From contig NZ_MACH01000116.1 of NCBI RefSeq assembly GCF_001884065.1, positions 124,001 through 188,000 of the forward strand: DNA of 64,000 nucleotides, in the 5' to 3' direction. This DNA comes from Bacillus proteolyticus. Its GTDB lineage: Bacteria; Bacillota; Bacilli; Bacillales; Bacillaceae_G. The notes beneath the pieces are model-generated. The model was not told where the DNA came from and did no database searches. It saw nothing but the letters and a program-made list of their open reading frames with translations. Of this stretch, positions 30,093 to 41,728 are shown piece after piece. Every line of letters starts with the position of its first letter. Position 1 is the stretch's first letter. A program made the position numbers and the translations under genes.

Positions 30093-30974
30093 CTAATACC
30101 TCGGCTTTCTCTCTCTAATTTCTTCTACGAATTGTTTGTAATTCTTATAACGATATTCAGTTATCTTTCCTTCTTCAACCGCAGCTTTCACCGCGCATTT
30201 CGGCTCAGAAAGATGTGTACACCCTCTAAATTTACAGTATTGGCTCGCTTCTTTCAACTCTGGAAAACAATATGTAAGATCTTCTACCTCTATATCTATG
30301 AAATCAAGCGAACTAAAACCAGGTGTATCCGCAACAAGCCCGCTCCCCACTGTAATTAATTCCACGTGTCTTGTCGTATGTTTCCCGCGCCCTAAATGTG
30401 AAGAAATATCATTTGTTTTCAATTCTAAATCTGGACGTAAAACGTTTAACATTGAAGATTTTCCAACACCAGATTGTCCTGCAACGACAGAAACACAGCC
30501 TTCTAAGAATGGTTTCAAAATATCGATACTTTCCGATGTATTTATAGAAGTAAATAATACATCATAACCTATTTCACGATAATCATTTGCAAAAGCTTCA
30601 ACAGTTTCCTTCATTTTTCCATCCACTAAATCCATCTTACTAATACAAATAATCGGCTTAATATTATGATATTCAATCTGTACTAAAAATCGATCTAACA
30701 GTCCGGGATTAAAATCTGGTTCTACTGCAGAGAAAACGAGAATCGCTTGATCAACATTAGCAATAGGAGGTCTAACAAGTTCGTTTTTTCGATCAAATAC
30801 TTCTAACACATATCCTTCACTCGGATTATCTGCTTGAAAAACGACTTGGTCTCCTACAAGTGGCGTAATTTTATTCTTTCTAAATACACCACGCCCGCGA
30901 CACTGTGTAATTCCTTCTTCATGCTGCACATAATAAAATCCACTTAGAGCTTTTACAATTTTTCCTTCTGGCAT
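30093..30974 (-). CDS. rsgA: Small ribosomal subunit biogenesis GTPase RsgA
   Basis: A 293-residue GTPase of 30S maturation. N-terminal OB fold, permuted GTPase (CISKMDLVD before [12 protein letters not shown], then DTPGFSS) and C-terminal zinc knuckle ([16 protein letters not shown]). Start ATG at 30974 behind AAGGAG. It follows the prkC-prpC genes after a 422-base gap; in B. subtilis prkC and rsgA are adjacent, so the gap is expanded by repeats here. Confidence 0.96.
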   Translation of the reverse strand: MPEGKIVKALSGFYYVQHEEGITQCRGRGVFRKNKITPLVGDQVVFQADNPSEGYVLEVFDRKNELVRPPIANVDQAILVFSAVEPDFNPGLLDRFLVQIEYHNIKPIICISKMDLVDGKMKETVEAFANDYREIGYDVLFTSINTSESIDILKPFLEGCVSVVAGQSGVGKSSMLNVLRPDLELKTNDISSHLGRGKHTTRHVELITVGSGLVADTPGFSSLDFIDIEVEDLTYCFPELKEASQYCKFRGCTHLSEPKCAVKAAVEEGKITEYRYKNYKQFVEEIRERKPRY

Positions 30975-30993
30975 ATAATTCTCCTTTATTTTG

Positions 30994-31020
30994 TATAAAG
31001 TGAAACTGTAATTAATAATG
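30994..31020. repeat. Fragment of the bcr-type repeat
   Basis: TATAAAGTGAAACTGTAATT reproduces the first ~20 bases of the repeat copies, then the similarity ends. It lies 180 bases from copy B in the same orientation. The bases between (31021-31199) are AT-rich with one long-looped stem (TTGCCTG 31154, CAGGCAA 31189) and nothing else that I can name. Confidence 0.5.
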
Positions 31021-31199
31021 AATTGACTAGAGTTCTTTAAACAATTATTTAAAACTAACTAAATATATACCCAGTTAATATATTTAAACTACCATCACAT
31101 TCAAAATATTATTCACAATAGTATCACCTTTATAGCTTTTGAATCATATATTTTTGCCTGCTACACCATCCATTATATAGACAGATAACAGGCAAGAGT

Positions 31200-31361
31200 A
31201 ATAAAGTGAAACTTTAATCATTGGGGTTTTATCGATCCCTTCTGATTAGTAAAAGCCCTCACCAATCGGGCTTTTACGGGCAGTCAATTCCTGCCTATCT
31301 TCTCTGCTTTACAGCCGAATTTTGAGGCGAGAGTCTTACTACCAACAGATAGCAGGACAAA
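31200..31361. repeat. bcr-type interspersed repeat, copy B
   Basis: About 162 bp between rsgA and prkC, beginning AATAAAGTGAAACTTTAATC and ending TAGCAGGACAAATTC. It aligns along its full length with copy A, including GCCCTCACC-x-ATCGGGCTTTTAC and CAGCCGAATTT, in the same orientation. Confidence 0.75.
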
Positions 31362-31390
31362 TTCCATCCCCTATGAAACAAGAATGGAAT
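31360..31390 (-). terminator. Possible terminator of prkC
   Basis: ATTCCAT and ATGGAAT form a 7-bp stem (loop 16) a few bases after the prkC stop; the minus strand continues TTTG. It is weak and abuts copy B of the repeat. Confidence 0.4.
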
Positions 31391-31396
31391 CCATTA

Positions 31397-33370
31397 TTAT
31401 TGAGCTGGATATGGGACTTCTTTTTCTATAATCGTTACTCCATCTCGAACAATTTTATAATGTCCCTTTGAACCTTCTTGAATTACAAATTCCAAAGAAA
31501 TAGTCGCTGACTCAGTAATCGTTCTCGTTTCAACTGGTCTATCCATTTTTTGCTGCATATCTTCTTTATAAATTTCTATTGTTTGCGGTTTTTTCTCACC
31601 TGTTGCAGAAGCTTCATATGGAATAGAAATATTATCCACTTTTACTGTTTTCGTCACTTTGGGCTTCGGACCATCAGAGATAACAATTGTTACTTTATCT
31701 CCTTCTTTCAAAGGAGTCCCAGGTTTTGGGAATTGAGAAATAACAAGTCCCTTTTCAACAGTATCTGAATACTCCCTTTTTATATCAGAAACAAGCTTTC
31801 TTTCATTTAAGTAACCTTTTACACTGTTTTCAGCCCATCCTGAAAAATCACCTGGCCTAATTTGATAAGGTCCTTTACTTACCCAAATCTTCAGGTCTTG
31901 TTCTGCCTCTATAACCATTTGATCAGGCGTTGGTATTTGCTCTACGATTTCACCTTTCGGCTTATCATTTTCAATAAAATTAACGGTAACCTGTTTATAT
32001 TTTTCTTCTAACTCAGCTCTTATACTCTCGAAATCTTTTCCTGTGAAGTCACTCATTTTACTTTTCTTTTTTCCACCTGATTGATAGATAGTAATTTTAG
32101 AGCTTTCTTTCACTACTCTTCCTGCTATTGGATCTGTTTTTATCACTTTTCCAGCTTCAACATTATCTGTATATACAATGTTAGGTTCTGTAACTTCAAA
32201 GCCTTTTTCAACTAATGTATTTACAGCTGTCGTATACTTCATACCAGCCACATCAGGAACCTTCACATCTTTCGGAATAAAGAAGCCTGGAATAACAGTA
32301 AGTGCTAATGTTATCCCTATCGCTAAAAGTAAAAATGTTGTAATTAAAACCTTCAGCCATTTGTTACTGCGCTTTTTCTTCTTACCTGATTCGGTCTCTT
32401 CTTTTCTTACTTGTTCATCCACTTTACTTCCTTTTAGCACAATTGTTTCATCACTCACATTTTGGAATAATTGTTCTTGTTGAATAATTGGAATCGCTTT
32501 CGTTGCTTCCATATCTTCTGGTATGTAAAATGGTTGTTCATTTATTCTTTCAGGATATAGCGCTGTTTCAATATCCCGTTTCATCGCGTTAGCAGATTGA
32601 TATCGATGGAACGGATCTTTCGCAGTTGCCTTTAATATAATATTTTCAACACTTTGTGGAATATTTTCATTCCATCTTTTTGGAGATGGTATTTCATTTT
32701 GTAAATGTTTTAAAGCAATTGCAACAGCAGATTCACCCGAAAACGGTTGTCTTCCTGTTAACAATTCAAACATAACAATCCCAAGTGAATAAATATCTGA
32801 TTGTTTATTCGCTATACCACCACGTGCTTGTTCTGGTGATAAATAATGTACAGAACCGAGCACCGAATTTGTATGCGTAATTGTTGTTGCACTTGTAGCT
32901 GTCGCAATTCCAAAGTCTGTGACTTTTATCACTCCATCATCTCGAATCAAAATATTGTGCGGTTTTATATCACGATGCACAATCTCAAAATGATGGGCGT
33001 GTGCCATGGCGGACGTTAACTGCTCCATTATATCAAGAGCTTCTCCTATCGGTAACATCCCTCGATCAATTATGTATTGCTTCAATGTTCGTCCAGGTAC
33101 ATATTCCATTACAAGATAATATATACCATCCTCTTCCCCAACATCATACATATTCACAATATTTGGATGCGACAACGTTGTAACAGATTGCGCTTCTCGA
33201 TGGAAACGTTTAATAAACTCTTCATTATTTGAATAGTCGAGTCTTAATATTTTTACCGCTACATCTCGGCCAAGTATTTCATCATGAGCTAAATATACAT
33301 TGGCCATTCCTCCACCGCCAATCATTTTCAGCAGCTTATAACGGTCATTTAAGCGTTTTCCAATCAGCAC
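31397..33370 (-). CDS. prkC: Membrane Ser/Thr protein kinase PrkC with PASTA domains
   Basis: A 657-residue receptor kinase that senses muropeptides and acts in germination, cell wall control and stationary-phase survival. Kinase domain with glycine loop [11 protein letters not shown] (18-28), Lys40, HRDIKPHN (132-139) and DFG (152-154), a threonine-rich activation loop, a single membrane segment ([19 protein letters not shown], ~340-360), then three PASTA domains and a C-terminal beta domain. I use the GTG at 33370, 9 bases after AGGTG; an earlier GTG overlaps that site. It follows its phosphatase gene prpC by 8 bases. Confidence 0.96.
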   Translation of the reverse strand: MLIGKRLNDRYKLLKMIGGGGMANVYLAHDEILGRDVAVKILRLDYSNNEEFIKRFHREAQSVTTLSHPNIVNMYDVGEEDGIYYLVMEYVPGRTLKQYIIDRGMLPIGEALDIMEQLTSAMAHAHHFEIVHRDIKPHNILIRDDGVIKVTDFGIATATSATTITHTNSVLGSVHYLSPEQARGGIANKQSDIYSLGIVMFELLTGRQPFSGESAVAIALKHLQNEIPSPKRWNENIPQSVENIILKATAKDPFHRYQSANAMKRDIETALYPERINEQPFYIPEDMEATKAIPIIQQEQLFQNVSDETIVLKGSKVDEQVRKEETESGKKKKRSNKWLKVLITTFLLLAIGITLALTVIPGFFIPKDVKVPDVAGMKYTTAVNTLVEKGFEVTEPNIVYTDNVEAGKVIKTDPIAGRVVKESSKITIYQSGGKKKSKMSDFTGKDFESIRAELEEKYKQVTVNFIENDKPKGEIVEQIPTPDQMVIEAEQDLKIWVSKGPYQIRPGDFSGWAENSVKGYLNERKLVSDIKREYSDTVEKGLVISQFPKPGTPLKEGDKVTIVISDGPKPKVTKTVKVDNISIPYEASATGEKKPQTIEIYKEDMQQKMDRPVETRTITESATISLEFVIQEGSKGHYKIVRDGVTIIEKEVPYPAQ

Positions 33371-33378
33371 GTTGCACT

Positions 33379-34131
33379 TCACCTACTTTCGTTTGCCGAA
33401 TCCGCATAATCAATAATAACGAGAGTGATATTATCTTCTCCACCACGATCATTTGCTAATTGAATGAAATGCTCTCCCTTCGCCTCGAGCTGTTCATTCA
33501 ATTGTAAAATTTGTTGCATATCAGCCATAGGGACTTTGTTAGACAATCCATCAGAGCAAAGAAGCAATTGATCATCTTCTTCGAGAACTAATGTTTTAAC
33601 ATCTAATCCGACTGTCTCTTCTGTTCCTAACGCTCTTAATAGAACATTCTTTTTCGGGTGATATTCTGCATCTTCTTTTGAAATTTCACCGTGCCTAACA
33701 AGTTCATTTACAAGTGAGTGATCTTCCGTTATAAGCGATATTTCTCCCTCTGATACCATATAACAACGACTATCTCCTATATGACCTATTGTTACAAAAC
33801 TAGGTGTACAAATCGCTACGATAACCGTTGTTCCCATGCCATTACATTCTACATGCTGCTTAGAGTAAGCATATATACGCTCATTAATAATTCCAACGTT
33901 AGTATGTAACCACTTTTCTACCTTTTTAGGCTCATTCATATTATGCGTTTGCTTCCAATAATCATGGAATAATTGAATAGCCATCGAGCTAGCTACATCG
34001 CCAGCTCGATGACCTCCCATTCCATCTGCTACTACCGCTAAAATATTTCCATCTAAATTGTGAAAAACTCCTGCACTATCTTCATTATGTTGACGAACTT
34101 TCCCTTTATCCGATAGAAACACGGCTTTCAT
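33379..34131 (-). CDS. prpC: PP2C-type protein phosphatase PrpC
   Basis: A 250-residue metal-dependent phosphatase that reverses PrkC phosphorylation. Motifs: [46 protein letters not shown] and GGEDNITLV, which supply the metal-binding aspartates. ATG at 34131 is behind AGGTGACG; a longer frame would overlap rlmN. The rlmN-prpC-prkC order is conserved. Confidence 0.96.
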   Translation of the reverse strand: MKAVFLSDKGKVRQHNEDSAGVFHNLDGNILAVVADGMGGHRAGDVASSMAIQLFHDYWKQTHNMNEPKKVEKWLHTNVGIINERIYAYSKQHVECNGMGTTVIVAICTPSFVTIGHIGDSRCYMVSEGEISLITEDHSLVNELVRHGEISKEDAEYHPKKNVLLRALGTEETVGLDVKTLVLEEDDQLLLCSDGLSNKVPMADMQQILQLNEQLEAKGEHFIQLANDRGGEDNITLVIIDYADSANESR

Positions 34132-34135
34132 CTCG

Positions 34136-35224
34136 TCACCTCGTCTCTTCTTTGCGCTCCTTTGCACGCAACTGACCGCAGGCTGCATCAATATCATGAC
34201 CTTGTTCACGGCGAATTGTTACATTCACTCCACGATCTTTTAGCGTTTTTTCAAATAAGAAAATTTGCTCTCGTGGCGTACGTACATAATCACGTTCTGG
34301 CACGTAGTTTACTGGAATTAAGTTTACATGACATTTTACACCTTTTAAGAGCGCAGCAAGTTCTTCAGCTTGCTCAACTTGGTCATTTTCTCCTCCAAAT
34401 AAGCCATATTCAAATGTAATACGACGCCCTGTTCTATTTACATAGTATTTAACAGCTTCCATTAAATCTGGTAGCTTATACGCACGGTTAATCGGCATTA
34501 ATTTTGAACGTAACTCTGTATTTGCAGAATGCAATGAAATCGCAAAATTGATTTGCATATCTTCTTCAGCGAACTTATAAATTTTCGGAACAATTCCACT
34601 TGTTGAAACTGTCATATGCCTTGCACCAATATGAATTCCTTTTTCATGGTTTACAATGCGTAAGAATGACATTAAGTTGTCGTAATTATCAAACGGCTCT
34701 CCAATTCCCATAACAACAAGAGAACTTACACGCTCTTCTGTTTCATCAAGCGCACGCTGAACTTCCACTACTTGCGCTACAATTTCTCCAGCTTCTAGGT
34801 TTCGTTTTAGCCCACCAAGTGTAGAAGCACAGAACGTACAGCCAATTCGGCAACCAACCTGTGTTGTTACACAAATCGAATTTCCATATTCATGTCGCAT
34901 TAATACCGTTTCAATAGAGTATCCATCGTATAACTGGAATAAGAATTTAATTGTTCCATCCGAAGACGTTTGTTTTACTAATGTATTTAAAGTAGTAATA
35001 TCAAAGGAATTCGACAATTTATCGCGCAATCCTTTAGAAAGGTTTGACATATCCTCATAATTTTTTACACGTTTTTTATATAACCAATCAAAAATTTGCC
35101 CTGCACGGAATTTAGGTTCCCCTTGTTCCTTTAACCAATCTTGCATTTCATGAAGTTGTAAAGAGTAAATTGACGGTTTCTTTGTTTCTAGATTTTTCTT
35201 TTGTTTTTTTACAGTTGTTTCCAT
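34136..35224 (-). CDS. rlmN: Dual-specificity RNA methyltransferase RlmN
   Basis: A 362-residue radical-SAM enzyme that makes m2A2503 in 23S rRNA and m2A37 in tRNA. The iron-sulfur cluster motif is [10 protein letters not shown] (near 124-133); [11 protein letters not shown] and the catalytic C-terminal cysteine in DIDAACGQL are present. Slightly basic N-terminal extension. It follows rsmB by 4 bases. Confidence 0.96.
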   Translation of the reverse strand: METTVKKQKKNLETKKPSIYSLQLHEMQDWLKEQGEPKFRAGQIFDWLYKKRVKNYEDMSNLSKGLRDKLSNSFDITTLNTLVKQTSSDGTIKFLFQLYDGYSIETVLMRHEYGNSICVTTQVGCRIGCTFCASTLGGLKRNLEAGEIVAQVVEVQRALDETEERVSSLVVMGIGEPFDNYDNLMSFLRIVNHEKGIHIGARHMTVSTSGIVPKIYKFAEEDMQINFAISLHSANTELRSKLMPINRAYKLPDLMEAVKYYVNRTGRRITFEYGLFGGENDQVEQAEELAALLKGVKCHVNLIPVNYVPERDYVRTPREQIFLFEKTLKDRGVNVTIRREQGHDIDAACGQLRAKERKEETR

Positions 35225-35228
35225 GATG

Positions 35229-36563
35229 CTACACCTTCTTTCTTAAACAAGCAATATAAAAGCCATCTGTTGCAAAATAATGCGGTAAAATTTGTACTTG
35301 ACCTTCATCAATGTACTTACTTAATTTTTCTGGCATACGTTCTTTTATCGTAGTATCCCACTCAAATTCAGGATGCTCTTGTAAAAACCGTTCTATTACT
35401 TGTTCATTTTCTATTTTTTCAATTGTACACGTACTATAAACAAGGCGACCACCTTGTTTTAATAATGGTGCTATTTTTTCTAATATCGCAAATTGAATCG
35501 TTGATAATCGTTCACTATCGCCCTTATCTTTCCCTAACTTAATATCAGGTTTACGTCTTATAACACCGAATCCTGAACATGGCGCATCTACTAATATTTT
35601 ATCAAAGGTTTCATTTTCAAAATGCTCTTGAACTTTTCTAGCATCTAATGCCTTTGTTTCTACATTTTCTAGACCAAGTCGATCTGCTTGTTGTCTAATT
35701 AAACGCACTTTATGTGCATGTAAATCAAGGGACATTACCTTACCAGTTCCCTTTAATCGCTCTGCAATATGCGTTGTTTTCCCGCCTGGGGCAGCACAAC
35801 TATCAAGGACTGCATCGCCCTCATTTGGTTCTAAAGCACGTGCCACCAGCATAGAGCTTTCATCTTGAATAGAGAGAAATCCTTTTTTAAACGCTTCTGT
35901 ATGCGCTACATTCCCTCTTTCAATTTGAATTGCATCATCTGACAAATCGCCACGTTTCGCTTCTATACCCTCGTTTGCTAATAGCCCAATCGCTTCTTCC
36001 ACCGTAACTTTATCAACATTCACACGCGCTGTCGGTACAGGTGGTAACATATTTACTTCACACATTTTCCCTGCTGTCTCTAAACCGTATTCAGATACCC
36101 AGTCTTGTACAAGCCAAGCTGGATGACTCGTTGTAATCGCAAGACGTTCTACCGGATCCTTGATTTCTTCTAACGATGGTACACCTTCTCGCTGAATTGA
36201 ACGTAATACTCCGTTCACCATGCCTGAAATCCCTTTATGCCCACGACGTTTCGCAATCTCAACAGCTTCATGAATAGCCGCTCTTTCTGGAACTCGGTCT
36301 AAATATAGCATTTGATATAAAGATAGGCGAAGCAACACTCTTACCCAAGCCTCAACCTTCTTTCTTAAAAATGGTTGTAAATAGTAGTCTAATGTGTCAC
36401 GACGTTGAATTGTTCCATATACAATTTCAGTTAATAAGCCTATATCTTTTCTATCAATTGCACTTTTTTCAATCAGGTTATTTAAAAGTAAGTTGCTATA
36501 TGCGCCACTTTTTTCTACTTGAATTAAACCATCAAGAGCTAACTCACGAACATTTTGTCTCAT
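35229..36563 (-). CDS. rsmB: 16S rRNA (cytosine-967-C5)-methyltransferase RsmB
   Basis: A 444-residue enzyme. N-terminal NusB-like RNA-binding domain (about 1-140), C-terminal methyltransferase with the SAM motif [31 protein letters not shown] and the catalytic [12 protein letters not shown]. Its start overlaps the fmt stop (ATGA). Confidence 0.96.
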   Translation of the reverse strand: MRQNVRELALDGLIQVEKSGAYSNLLLNNLIEKSAIDRKDIGLLTEIVYGTIQRRDTLDYYLQPFLRKKVEAWVRVLLRLSLYQMLYLDRVPERAAIHEAVEIAKRRGHKGISGMVNGVLRSIQREGVPSLEEIKDPVERLAITTSHPAWLVQDWVSEYGLETAGKMCEVNMLPPVPTARVNVDKVTVEEAIGLLANEGIEAKRGDLSDDAIQIERGNVAHTEAFKKGFLSIQDESSMLVARALEPNEGDAVLDSCAAPGGKTTHIAERLKGTGKVMSLDLHAHKVRLIRQQADRLGLENVETKALDARKVQEHFENETFDKILVDAPCSGFGVIRRKPDIKLGKDKGDSERLSTIQFAILEKIAPLLKQGGRLVYSTCTIEKIENEQVIERFLQEHPEFEWDTTIKERMPEKLSKYIDEGQVQILPHYFATDGFYIACLRKKV

Positions 36564-37504
36564 GCATTTTCTCCTAACTTCGTACCAATTTCAGGCTTTG
36601 TTCCACGTAAAAACTGTGAACAACTCATGCGCTTTTTACCAGACGGTTGTAATTCAGTAATTTTAACACCTGTCTCATTACCTGTTGCAACAACAAATCC
36701 ATCTTCTTCATGAGCTACTATTGTACCTGGTTCAGCTTTCTCTGCCATAGAAACTTTCTCTCCCCACCATACTTTTACAACTTGTCCTGCTAAAGTTGTA
36801 TAAGCAACTGGCCATGGATTCAATCCGCGAATGTGATTGTATACTTCTTCACCTGTTTTTGTCCAATCAATTTTCTCTTGCTCACGTTTTATATTATATG
36901 CGAACGTTACTTCATCTTCATTTTGTCTAATTGGTTCTAGCTTACCTTGAATTAATAAAGGTACTGTTTTAGATAGAAGATGTGCACCGGCTTCACTTAA
37001 CTTATCGAATAACGAGCCCGTCGTTTCACGCTCGTCAATTTCCACTTCTACTTGTGTTAAGATATCACCAGCATCTAATTTTTCTACCATATACATAATT
37101 GTAATGCCTGTTTTCTCTTTTCCTTCCATGATCGCATAATGGATCGGCGCACCACCGCGAAGCTCTGGAAGTAATGATGCATGGACATTAATACATCCGT
37201 ACTTTGGTGCTTCTAAAATTTCGTTTGGTACAATCTGACCGAACGCAGCTGTTACAATTAAGTCCGCCTCTAGTGCTAATACTTTTTCATATTCGTCTTT
37301 TTCACGAATTTTCAGTGGCTGTAGCACCGGAATACCATGTTTCTCCGCTTCAACTTTAACTGGAGTAGGCGTTAAAACCTTTTTTCTACCTACTGGACGA
37401 TCAGGTTGTGTTACAACACCCACTACGTCATATCCATCCTCGATAAGACGACGAAGCACCGGTACAGAAAAGTCCGGTGTTCCCATAAATACTACTTTTA
37501 TCAT
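36560..37504 (-). CDS. fmt: Methionyl-tRNA formyltransferase
   Basis: A 314-residue enzyme that formylates initiator tRNA with 10-formyl-tetrahydrofolate. [14 protein letters not shown] at the start, [20 protein letters not shown] holds the catalytic Asn and His, and KLDAGDIL the Asp. C-terminal OB-like domain from about 207. Located between def and rsmB, the universal def-fmt pair. Confidence 0.97.
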   Translation of the reverse strand: MIKVVFMGTPDFSVPVLRRLIEDGYDVVGVVTQPDRPVGRKKVLTPTPVKVEAEKHGIPVLQPLKIREKDEYEKVLALEADLIVTAAFGQIVPNEILEAPKYGCINVHASLLPELRGGAPIHYAIMEGKEKTGITIMYMVEKLDAGDILTQVEVEIDERETTGSLFDKLSEAGAHLLSKTVPLLIQGKLEPIRQNEDEVTFAYNIKREQEKIDWTKTGEEVYNHIRGLNPWPVAYTTLAGQVVKVWWGEKVSMAEKAEPGTIVAHEEDGFVVATGNETGVKITELQPSGKKRMSCSQFLRGTKPEIGTKLGENA

Positions 37505-37527
37505 TCAAAAACCGCTCCTTTTAACAC

Positions 37528-37998
37528 CTATTCTAATTCGTTTTCTTCATAATATCTCGTCACTTTAGATGTAAATAAAACACCATGTAAATGATCGATT
37601 TCATGCTGAATCGCACGTGCTAAGAAGTCTTTTGCTTCTAATAAGAATATTTTCCCACGACGATTTTGCGCACGCACTTTAATGTAATCTGCACGCTCCA
37701 CTTCACCATAAAGTCCCGGAAAGCTTAAGCAGCCTTCGGGACCTACTTGTTCACCACGTTTTTCTAAAATAACCGGATTTATTAATTCTATTTTACCCGT
37801 ATCATCATCGATATCAACAACAGCAACTTGTAAGCTCACACCTACTTGTGGCGCAGCTAAACCAACGCCGTCTGCAATTAACATTGTTTCATGCATATCT
37901 TTTAACAATTTCACTAACTTTTTATCAAAGTTAATTACTCTTTCACATGGTGTTTCTAATACTTCATTTGGATGCTTTACAATTTCTAAAACTGCCAT
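37528..37998 (-). CDS. def: Peptide deformylase
   Basis: A 156-residue type I deformylase. The three motifs are GVGLAAPQVG (near 45-54), EGCLSFPG (metal Cys) and QHEIDHLHGVLF (metal histidines). It removes formyl groups from nascent proteins. It lies 11 bases after priA and 23 before fmt. Bacillus often has a second deformylase elsewhere. Confidence 0.97.
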   Translation of the reverse strand: MAVLEIVKHPNEVLETPCERVINFDKKLVKLLKDMHETMLIADGVGLAAPQVGVSLQVAVVDIDDDTGKIELINPVILEKRGEQVGPEGCLSFPGLYGEVERADYIKVRAQNRRGKIFLLEAKDFLARAIQHEIDHLHGVLFTSKVTRYYEENELE

Positions 37999-38009
37999 AT
38001 TTCCCTCCG

Positions 38010-40415
38010 CTACATTAACATTGTTGGATTAAAATCAATTGAGATTTGTAGCTCTTTTTGCATTTCTGCTTGATAATGTTCATTTACCATTTTGAGCACG
38101 TTCTTTAAGTTTGGTTCCCGTTTGTATTTTATCATGCATTGGTAACGATATCTATCTTTTATCCTTGGAATCGCTGAAGCAACTGGGCCTAACACCATTG
38201 TTTGCTGCGAGCAATGCGTTCGTAAATGACCGACAATTTTTTCCGTCACTTGGACTGCCTTTAATAATTCTGGATGAGATACGGTTACAAGCACGACGTA
38301 ATAATACGGCGGATATTGTCTGGTTCGTCTCATTTGCATTTCATGTTCAAAAAACACATCATATTGCTGATTCTTTGCTAATTCTACACTGTAATGTTCC
38401 GGTGTATACGTTTGAATTACAACTTCCCCTGGCAATTCATGCCTTCCAGCACGTCCACTCACTTGCGTCAATAGCTGATAGGTCTTTTCACTCGCTCGAA
38501 AATCAGGTAGGTGAAGCATCGTATCTGCCGTTAATACACCTACAAGCGTCACTTTCGGAAAATCAAGTCCTTTTGCAATCATTTGTGTTCCCAGTAATAT
38601 ATCTGCTTTCTCTTCTCCAAATGCCTTTAATAATTTTTCATGCATTCCTTTACGGCTTGTTGTATCTACGTCCATTCGAATGACTCGCGCCTGTGGAAAT
38701 AGTTTTGTGATTTCTTCTTCTACCTTTTGTGTACCAGTACCAAAGAAACGAATATATGTACTATTACAAGCCGGACATTCTGTTGGCATATTTTCCTCAT
38801 GGCTACAATAATGACATTTTAAACGATGATTCATTTTGTGGTATGTCAACGAAATATCACAATGCGGACATTGTACGACATATCCACAATCACGGCACAT
38901 CACAAACGTAGAATGCCCCCTTCTATTTAAAAAGAGAACCATCTGTTCTTTCTTTTCTAATCGATCTGCTATTTTCTCATGTAGTGCCTTTGAAAACATT
39001 GAACGATTTCCATCACGAAGTTCTTCACGCATATCTACAATTTCTACGGTCGGCAAAGCTTGTTCATTCATACGTTTCTCCATCGTCAGCAGCTCATAGA
39101 CACCCTTTTTTGCTCTAGCAAATGATTCAAGTGTTGGGGTTGCACTTCCAAGAACGATCGGGCACTTATGATATTGCCCTCTCCACACCGCTACATCTCT
39201 TGCATGATATCTCGGATTATCTTCTTGCTTATAACTCGATTCATGCTCTTCATCTATAATGATAATTCCTAAATTTTCAAAAGGAGCAAAAATAGCTGAA
39301 CGTGCACCAACTACAACTTTTACTTCTTTCCTTAAAATCTTTCGCCATTCATCATATTTTTCACCAACTGAAAGCGCACTATGAAGAACCGCAACTTGCG
39401 AACCGAACCTACCTTTGAAACGATCTACCATCTGAGGCGTTAACGCGATTTCCGGAACAAGTACAATAGCTTCTTTTCCCTTTTTCAACACCGCTGCTAT
39501 AGATTGTAAATATACTTCTGTCTTCCCACTTCCTGTAACACCATATAGTAAAAATGGATTATAAGTTTCATTTGCAATTGATGATAAGATCGGTGTAATA
39601 ACTTGCTTTTGTTCCTCAGTAAGCGGAAATGGTTTCGTTTGTTCAAAATCATCATCGTCATATGGATTCCGATATACTTCCACATACTTTTCTGAGATTA
39701 GCCCCTTTTTAACAAGTGCTTTTATTGGAGCATCTGTTATTTGCAACTCTTCTGTTATCACTTTCAACGGTACACTTTTATAATTTTCCACAAAATAATA
39801 GAGTACATCTTGTTGTTTTTTACTTTTCAGTTCAAATGCCGCTAATTCTAATTTATCTTCTGGTAACTCCGGCTGTACTACTCTTTGTTTCTTTTTTTGC
39901 ACTTTATCCTTTACCTGATAAACAACTTCAATCGTTCCATTTTTAATTTCTTGTTGAATAGTGCGATATAGATGCGGTTGCATCTCGACAGCTTCCCAAT
40001 CTATCGTTTCCTTCCCATGGAATAAACTAAGGATTTCTGGCGTTACTTCTTCTTGTTTACGAAGTTGTAACCGTTTTTTATACGTCGCTTTTATCGCTGT
40101 CGGAAGCATCACTTGAAAAGCTGAAATCATATAACATAACGTTTCACTTGTAAGCCAATATCCAAGCCCTAATAATTCCTCATTTAAAACCGGAGTAACA
40201 TCTAATATTTCATGGAGTGCCTTTAATTTTTTACTTTCTACCTCAGCCGAGTCTTTTATGCCAATAATAAAACCTTGCAATTTTCTTGGACCGAATGGAA
40301 CTACTACACGCATTCCTGTTTGCACGATATCTTCCCATTTTTTAGGGATGATATAATCAAACGGACGATCTGTTTGACGTGCTGGTACATCAACAATTAC
40401 ACTTGCAAACTTCAT
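38010..40415 (-). CDS. priA: Primosomal replication restart helicase PriA
   Basis: An 801-residue 3'-5' helicase that restarts replication at forks and recombination intermediates. N-terminal 3'-DNA-binding domain, Walker A LLYGVTGSGKTEVYL near 300, DEEH box, an eight-cysteine zinc region (CRDCG to CPACNSTY, ~520-560), and QVSGRAGR motif VI. The ATG at 40415 overlaps the coaBC stop (ATGA). Confidence 0.96.
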   Translation of the reverse strand: MKFASVIVDVPARQTDRPFDYIIPKKWEDIVQTGMRVVVPFGPRKLQGFIIGIKDSAEVESKKLKALHEILDVTPVLNEELLGLGYWLTSETLCYMISAFQVMLPTAIKATYKKRLQLRKQEEVTPEILSLFHGKETIDWEAVEMQPHLYRTIQQEIKNGTIEVVYQVKDKVQKKKQRVVQPELPEDKLELAAFELKSKKQQDVLYYFVENYKSVPLKVITEELQITDAPIKALVKKGLISEKYVEVYRNPYDDDDFEQTKPFPLTEEQKQVITPILSSIANETYNPFLLYGVTGSGKTEVYLQSIAAVLKKGKEAIVLVPEIALTPQMVDRFKGRFGSQVAVLHSALSVGEKYDEWRKILRKEVKVVVGARSAIFAPFENLGIIIIDEEHESSYKQEDNPRYHARDVAVWRGQYHKCPIVLGSATPTLESFARAKKGVYELLTMEKRMNEQALPTVEIVDMREELRDGNRSMFSKALHEKIADRLEKKEQMVLFLNRRGHSTFVMCRDCGYVVQCPHCDISLTYHKMNHRLKCHYCSHEENMPTECPACNSTYIRFFGTGTQKVEEEITKLFPQARVIRMDVDTTSRKGMHEKLLKAFGEEKADILLGTQMIAKGLDFPKVTLVGVLTADTMLHLPDFRASEKTYQLLTQVSGRAGRHELPGEVVIQTYTPEHYSVELAKNQQYDVFFEHEMQMRRTRQYPPYYYVVLVTVSHPELLKAVQVTEKIVGHLRTHCSQQTMVLGPVASAIPRIKDRYRYQCMIKYKREPNLKNVLKMVNEHYQAEMQKELQISIDFNPTMLM

Positions 40416-41617
40416 ACACAATCATCTTCTAACATCATTTCGATTTGCTTTAATATTTCACGAGCCACTTCTTTCTTCGTTAAAAGTGGTAACTCAATAA
40501 TCTCTCCATCTTTTCTATACATTGTTACAATATTCGTATCTGTACCAAAGCCAGCTCCTTGCGCCTTCACATCGTTCGCAACAATCATATTTGCATTTTT
40601 CTCACGTAATTTTCTCGTCGCATATTCCTCTATATTCGTCGTTTCAGCTGCAAATCCGATAAGTAACTGTCGCTCTTTTTTCTCACCTAATGTTCTTAAA
40701 ATATCTACTGTTCTTTCCAATTCAATAACAGCATCGCCATTTTGCTTTTTCATTTTATTATCGTGAACATATTTTGGGCGATAATCTGCAACTGCCGCTG
40801 TCTTGATAACAACATCTACATTCTGATAATTTTGAAGAACCGCCTCTAACATATCTTGTGCAGATTCTACTTGTATTGTTGTTACATGTAATGGCGGATT
40901 TAATGCTGTCGGTCCTGACACAAGTATGACATCAGCACCTAAGCTTGCTGCAACTTCTGCAATCGCATACCCCATCTTTCCAGAAGAAAAATTCGTCATA
41001 AAACGGACTGGGTCAATCTTTTCACGTGTCGGGCCAGCCGTTATTAATATTCGCTTTCCTTGCAATGGTTTTTGTTCTGAGAAAACCTCTTCTAACCTTC
41101 CAATAATTACCTCAGGTTCTTCCAGTCTTCCCTTAGCTACATAACCACATGCTAAAAAACCTTCGCCAGGCTCAATAAATGTATATCCTAACGCTTTTAA
41201 CGTCATCATATTTTTTTGAACAATTTTATTTTCATACATATGCACATTCATAGCAGGCGCAATCCAAACTGGAGCTGTAGTAGCCAACAACGTAGTCGTT
41301 ATCATATCATCCGCAATACCATTCGCTAACTTCCCAATGCAATTCGCTGTAGCAGGTGCCACAAGTACAACATCTGCCCAATCCGCTAAATCAATGTGAG
41401 CGATAACCGCTGAGTCTTTTTCATCAAACGTATCCGTATATACATCGTGGCGAGAAAGCGCTTGAAATGTAAGAGGTGTAACAAACTTCATTGCCGATTC
41501 ACTCATCATTACTTTTACAGTAGCACCCGCCTGTGTCAATTTACTCGTTAACGCAGCTGCCTTAAAAACTGCAATGCCTCCTGTTACACATAGAAGTATC
41601 TTTTTCCCTTTTAGCAT
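40412..41617 (-). CDS. coaBC: Bifunctional phosphopantothenoylcysteine decarboxylase/synthetase
   Basis: A 401-residue coenzyme A biosynthesis protein. N-terminal flavin decarboxylase (LLCVTGGIAVFKAA, catalytic His in VIAHIDLADWAD, APAMNVHMYEN) and C-terminal synthetase (ILITAGPTREKIDPVRFMTN, then VDVVIKTAAVADYRP). Normal length. It lies upstream of priA and after rpoZ, as in B. subtilis. Confidence 0.96.
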   Translation of the reverse strand: MLKGKKILLCVTGGIAVFKAAALTSKLTQAGATVKVMMSESAMKFVTPLTFQALSRHDVYTDTFDEKDSAVIAHIDLADWADVVLVAPATANCIGKLANGIADDMITTTLLATTAPVWIAPAMNVHMYENKIVQKNMMTLKALGYTFIEPGEGFLACGYVAKGRLEEPEVIIGRLEEVFSEQKPLQGKRILITAGPTREKIDPVRFMTNFSSGKMGYAIAEVAASLGADVILVSGPTALNPPLHVTTIQVESAQDMLEAVLQNYQNVDVVIKTAAVADYRPKYVHDNKMKKQNGDAVIELERTVDILRTLGEKKERQLLIGFAAETTNIEEYATRKLREKNANMIVANDVKAQGAGFGTDTNIVTMYRKDGEIIELPLLTKKEVAREILKQIEMMLEDDCV

Positions 41618-41700
41618 ATGACTCGTCCTCTTTCTTTTTCAAACTTATTCTACTGAAATAGAATTTTCAGCTCGTCAGTACCAATATGTTGTTCCACCTT

Positions 41701-41728
41701 TTTACGATTATTTCTTCCCTATCGTAAA
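41701..41728 (-). other. Second hairpin downstream of rpoZ
   Basis: TTTACGAT and ATCGTAAA form a perfect 8-bp stem with a 12-base loop, directly behind the rpoZ terminator and ahead of coaBC. Function unknown; it may reinforce termination. Confidence 0.4.

Noticed and set aside
38111-38683. 190-codon open frame on the plus strand
   Set aside because: It lies fully antisense to priA, which has all helicase and zinc motifs. The frame has no ribosome binding site and an unnatural composition.
40275-40766. 163-codon plus-strand frame
   Set aside because: Antisense to priA and coaBC across their overlap; no start signal.
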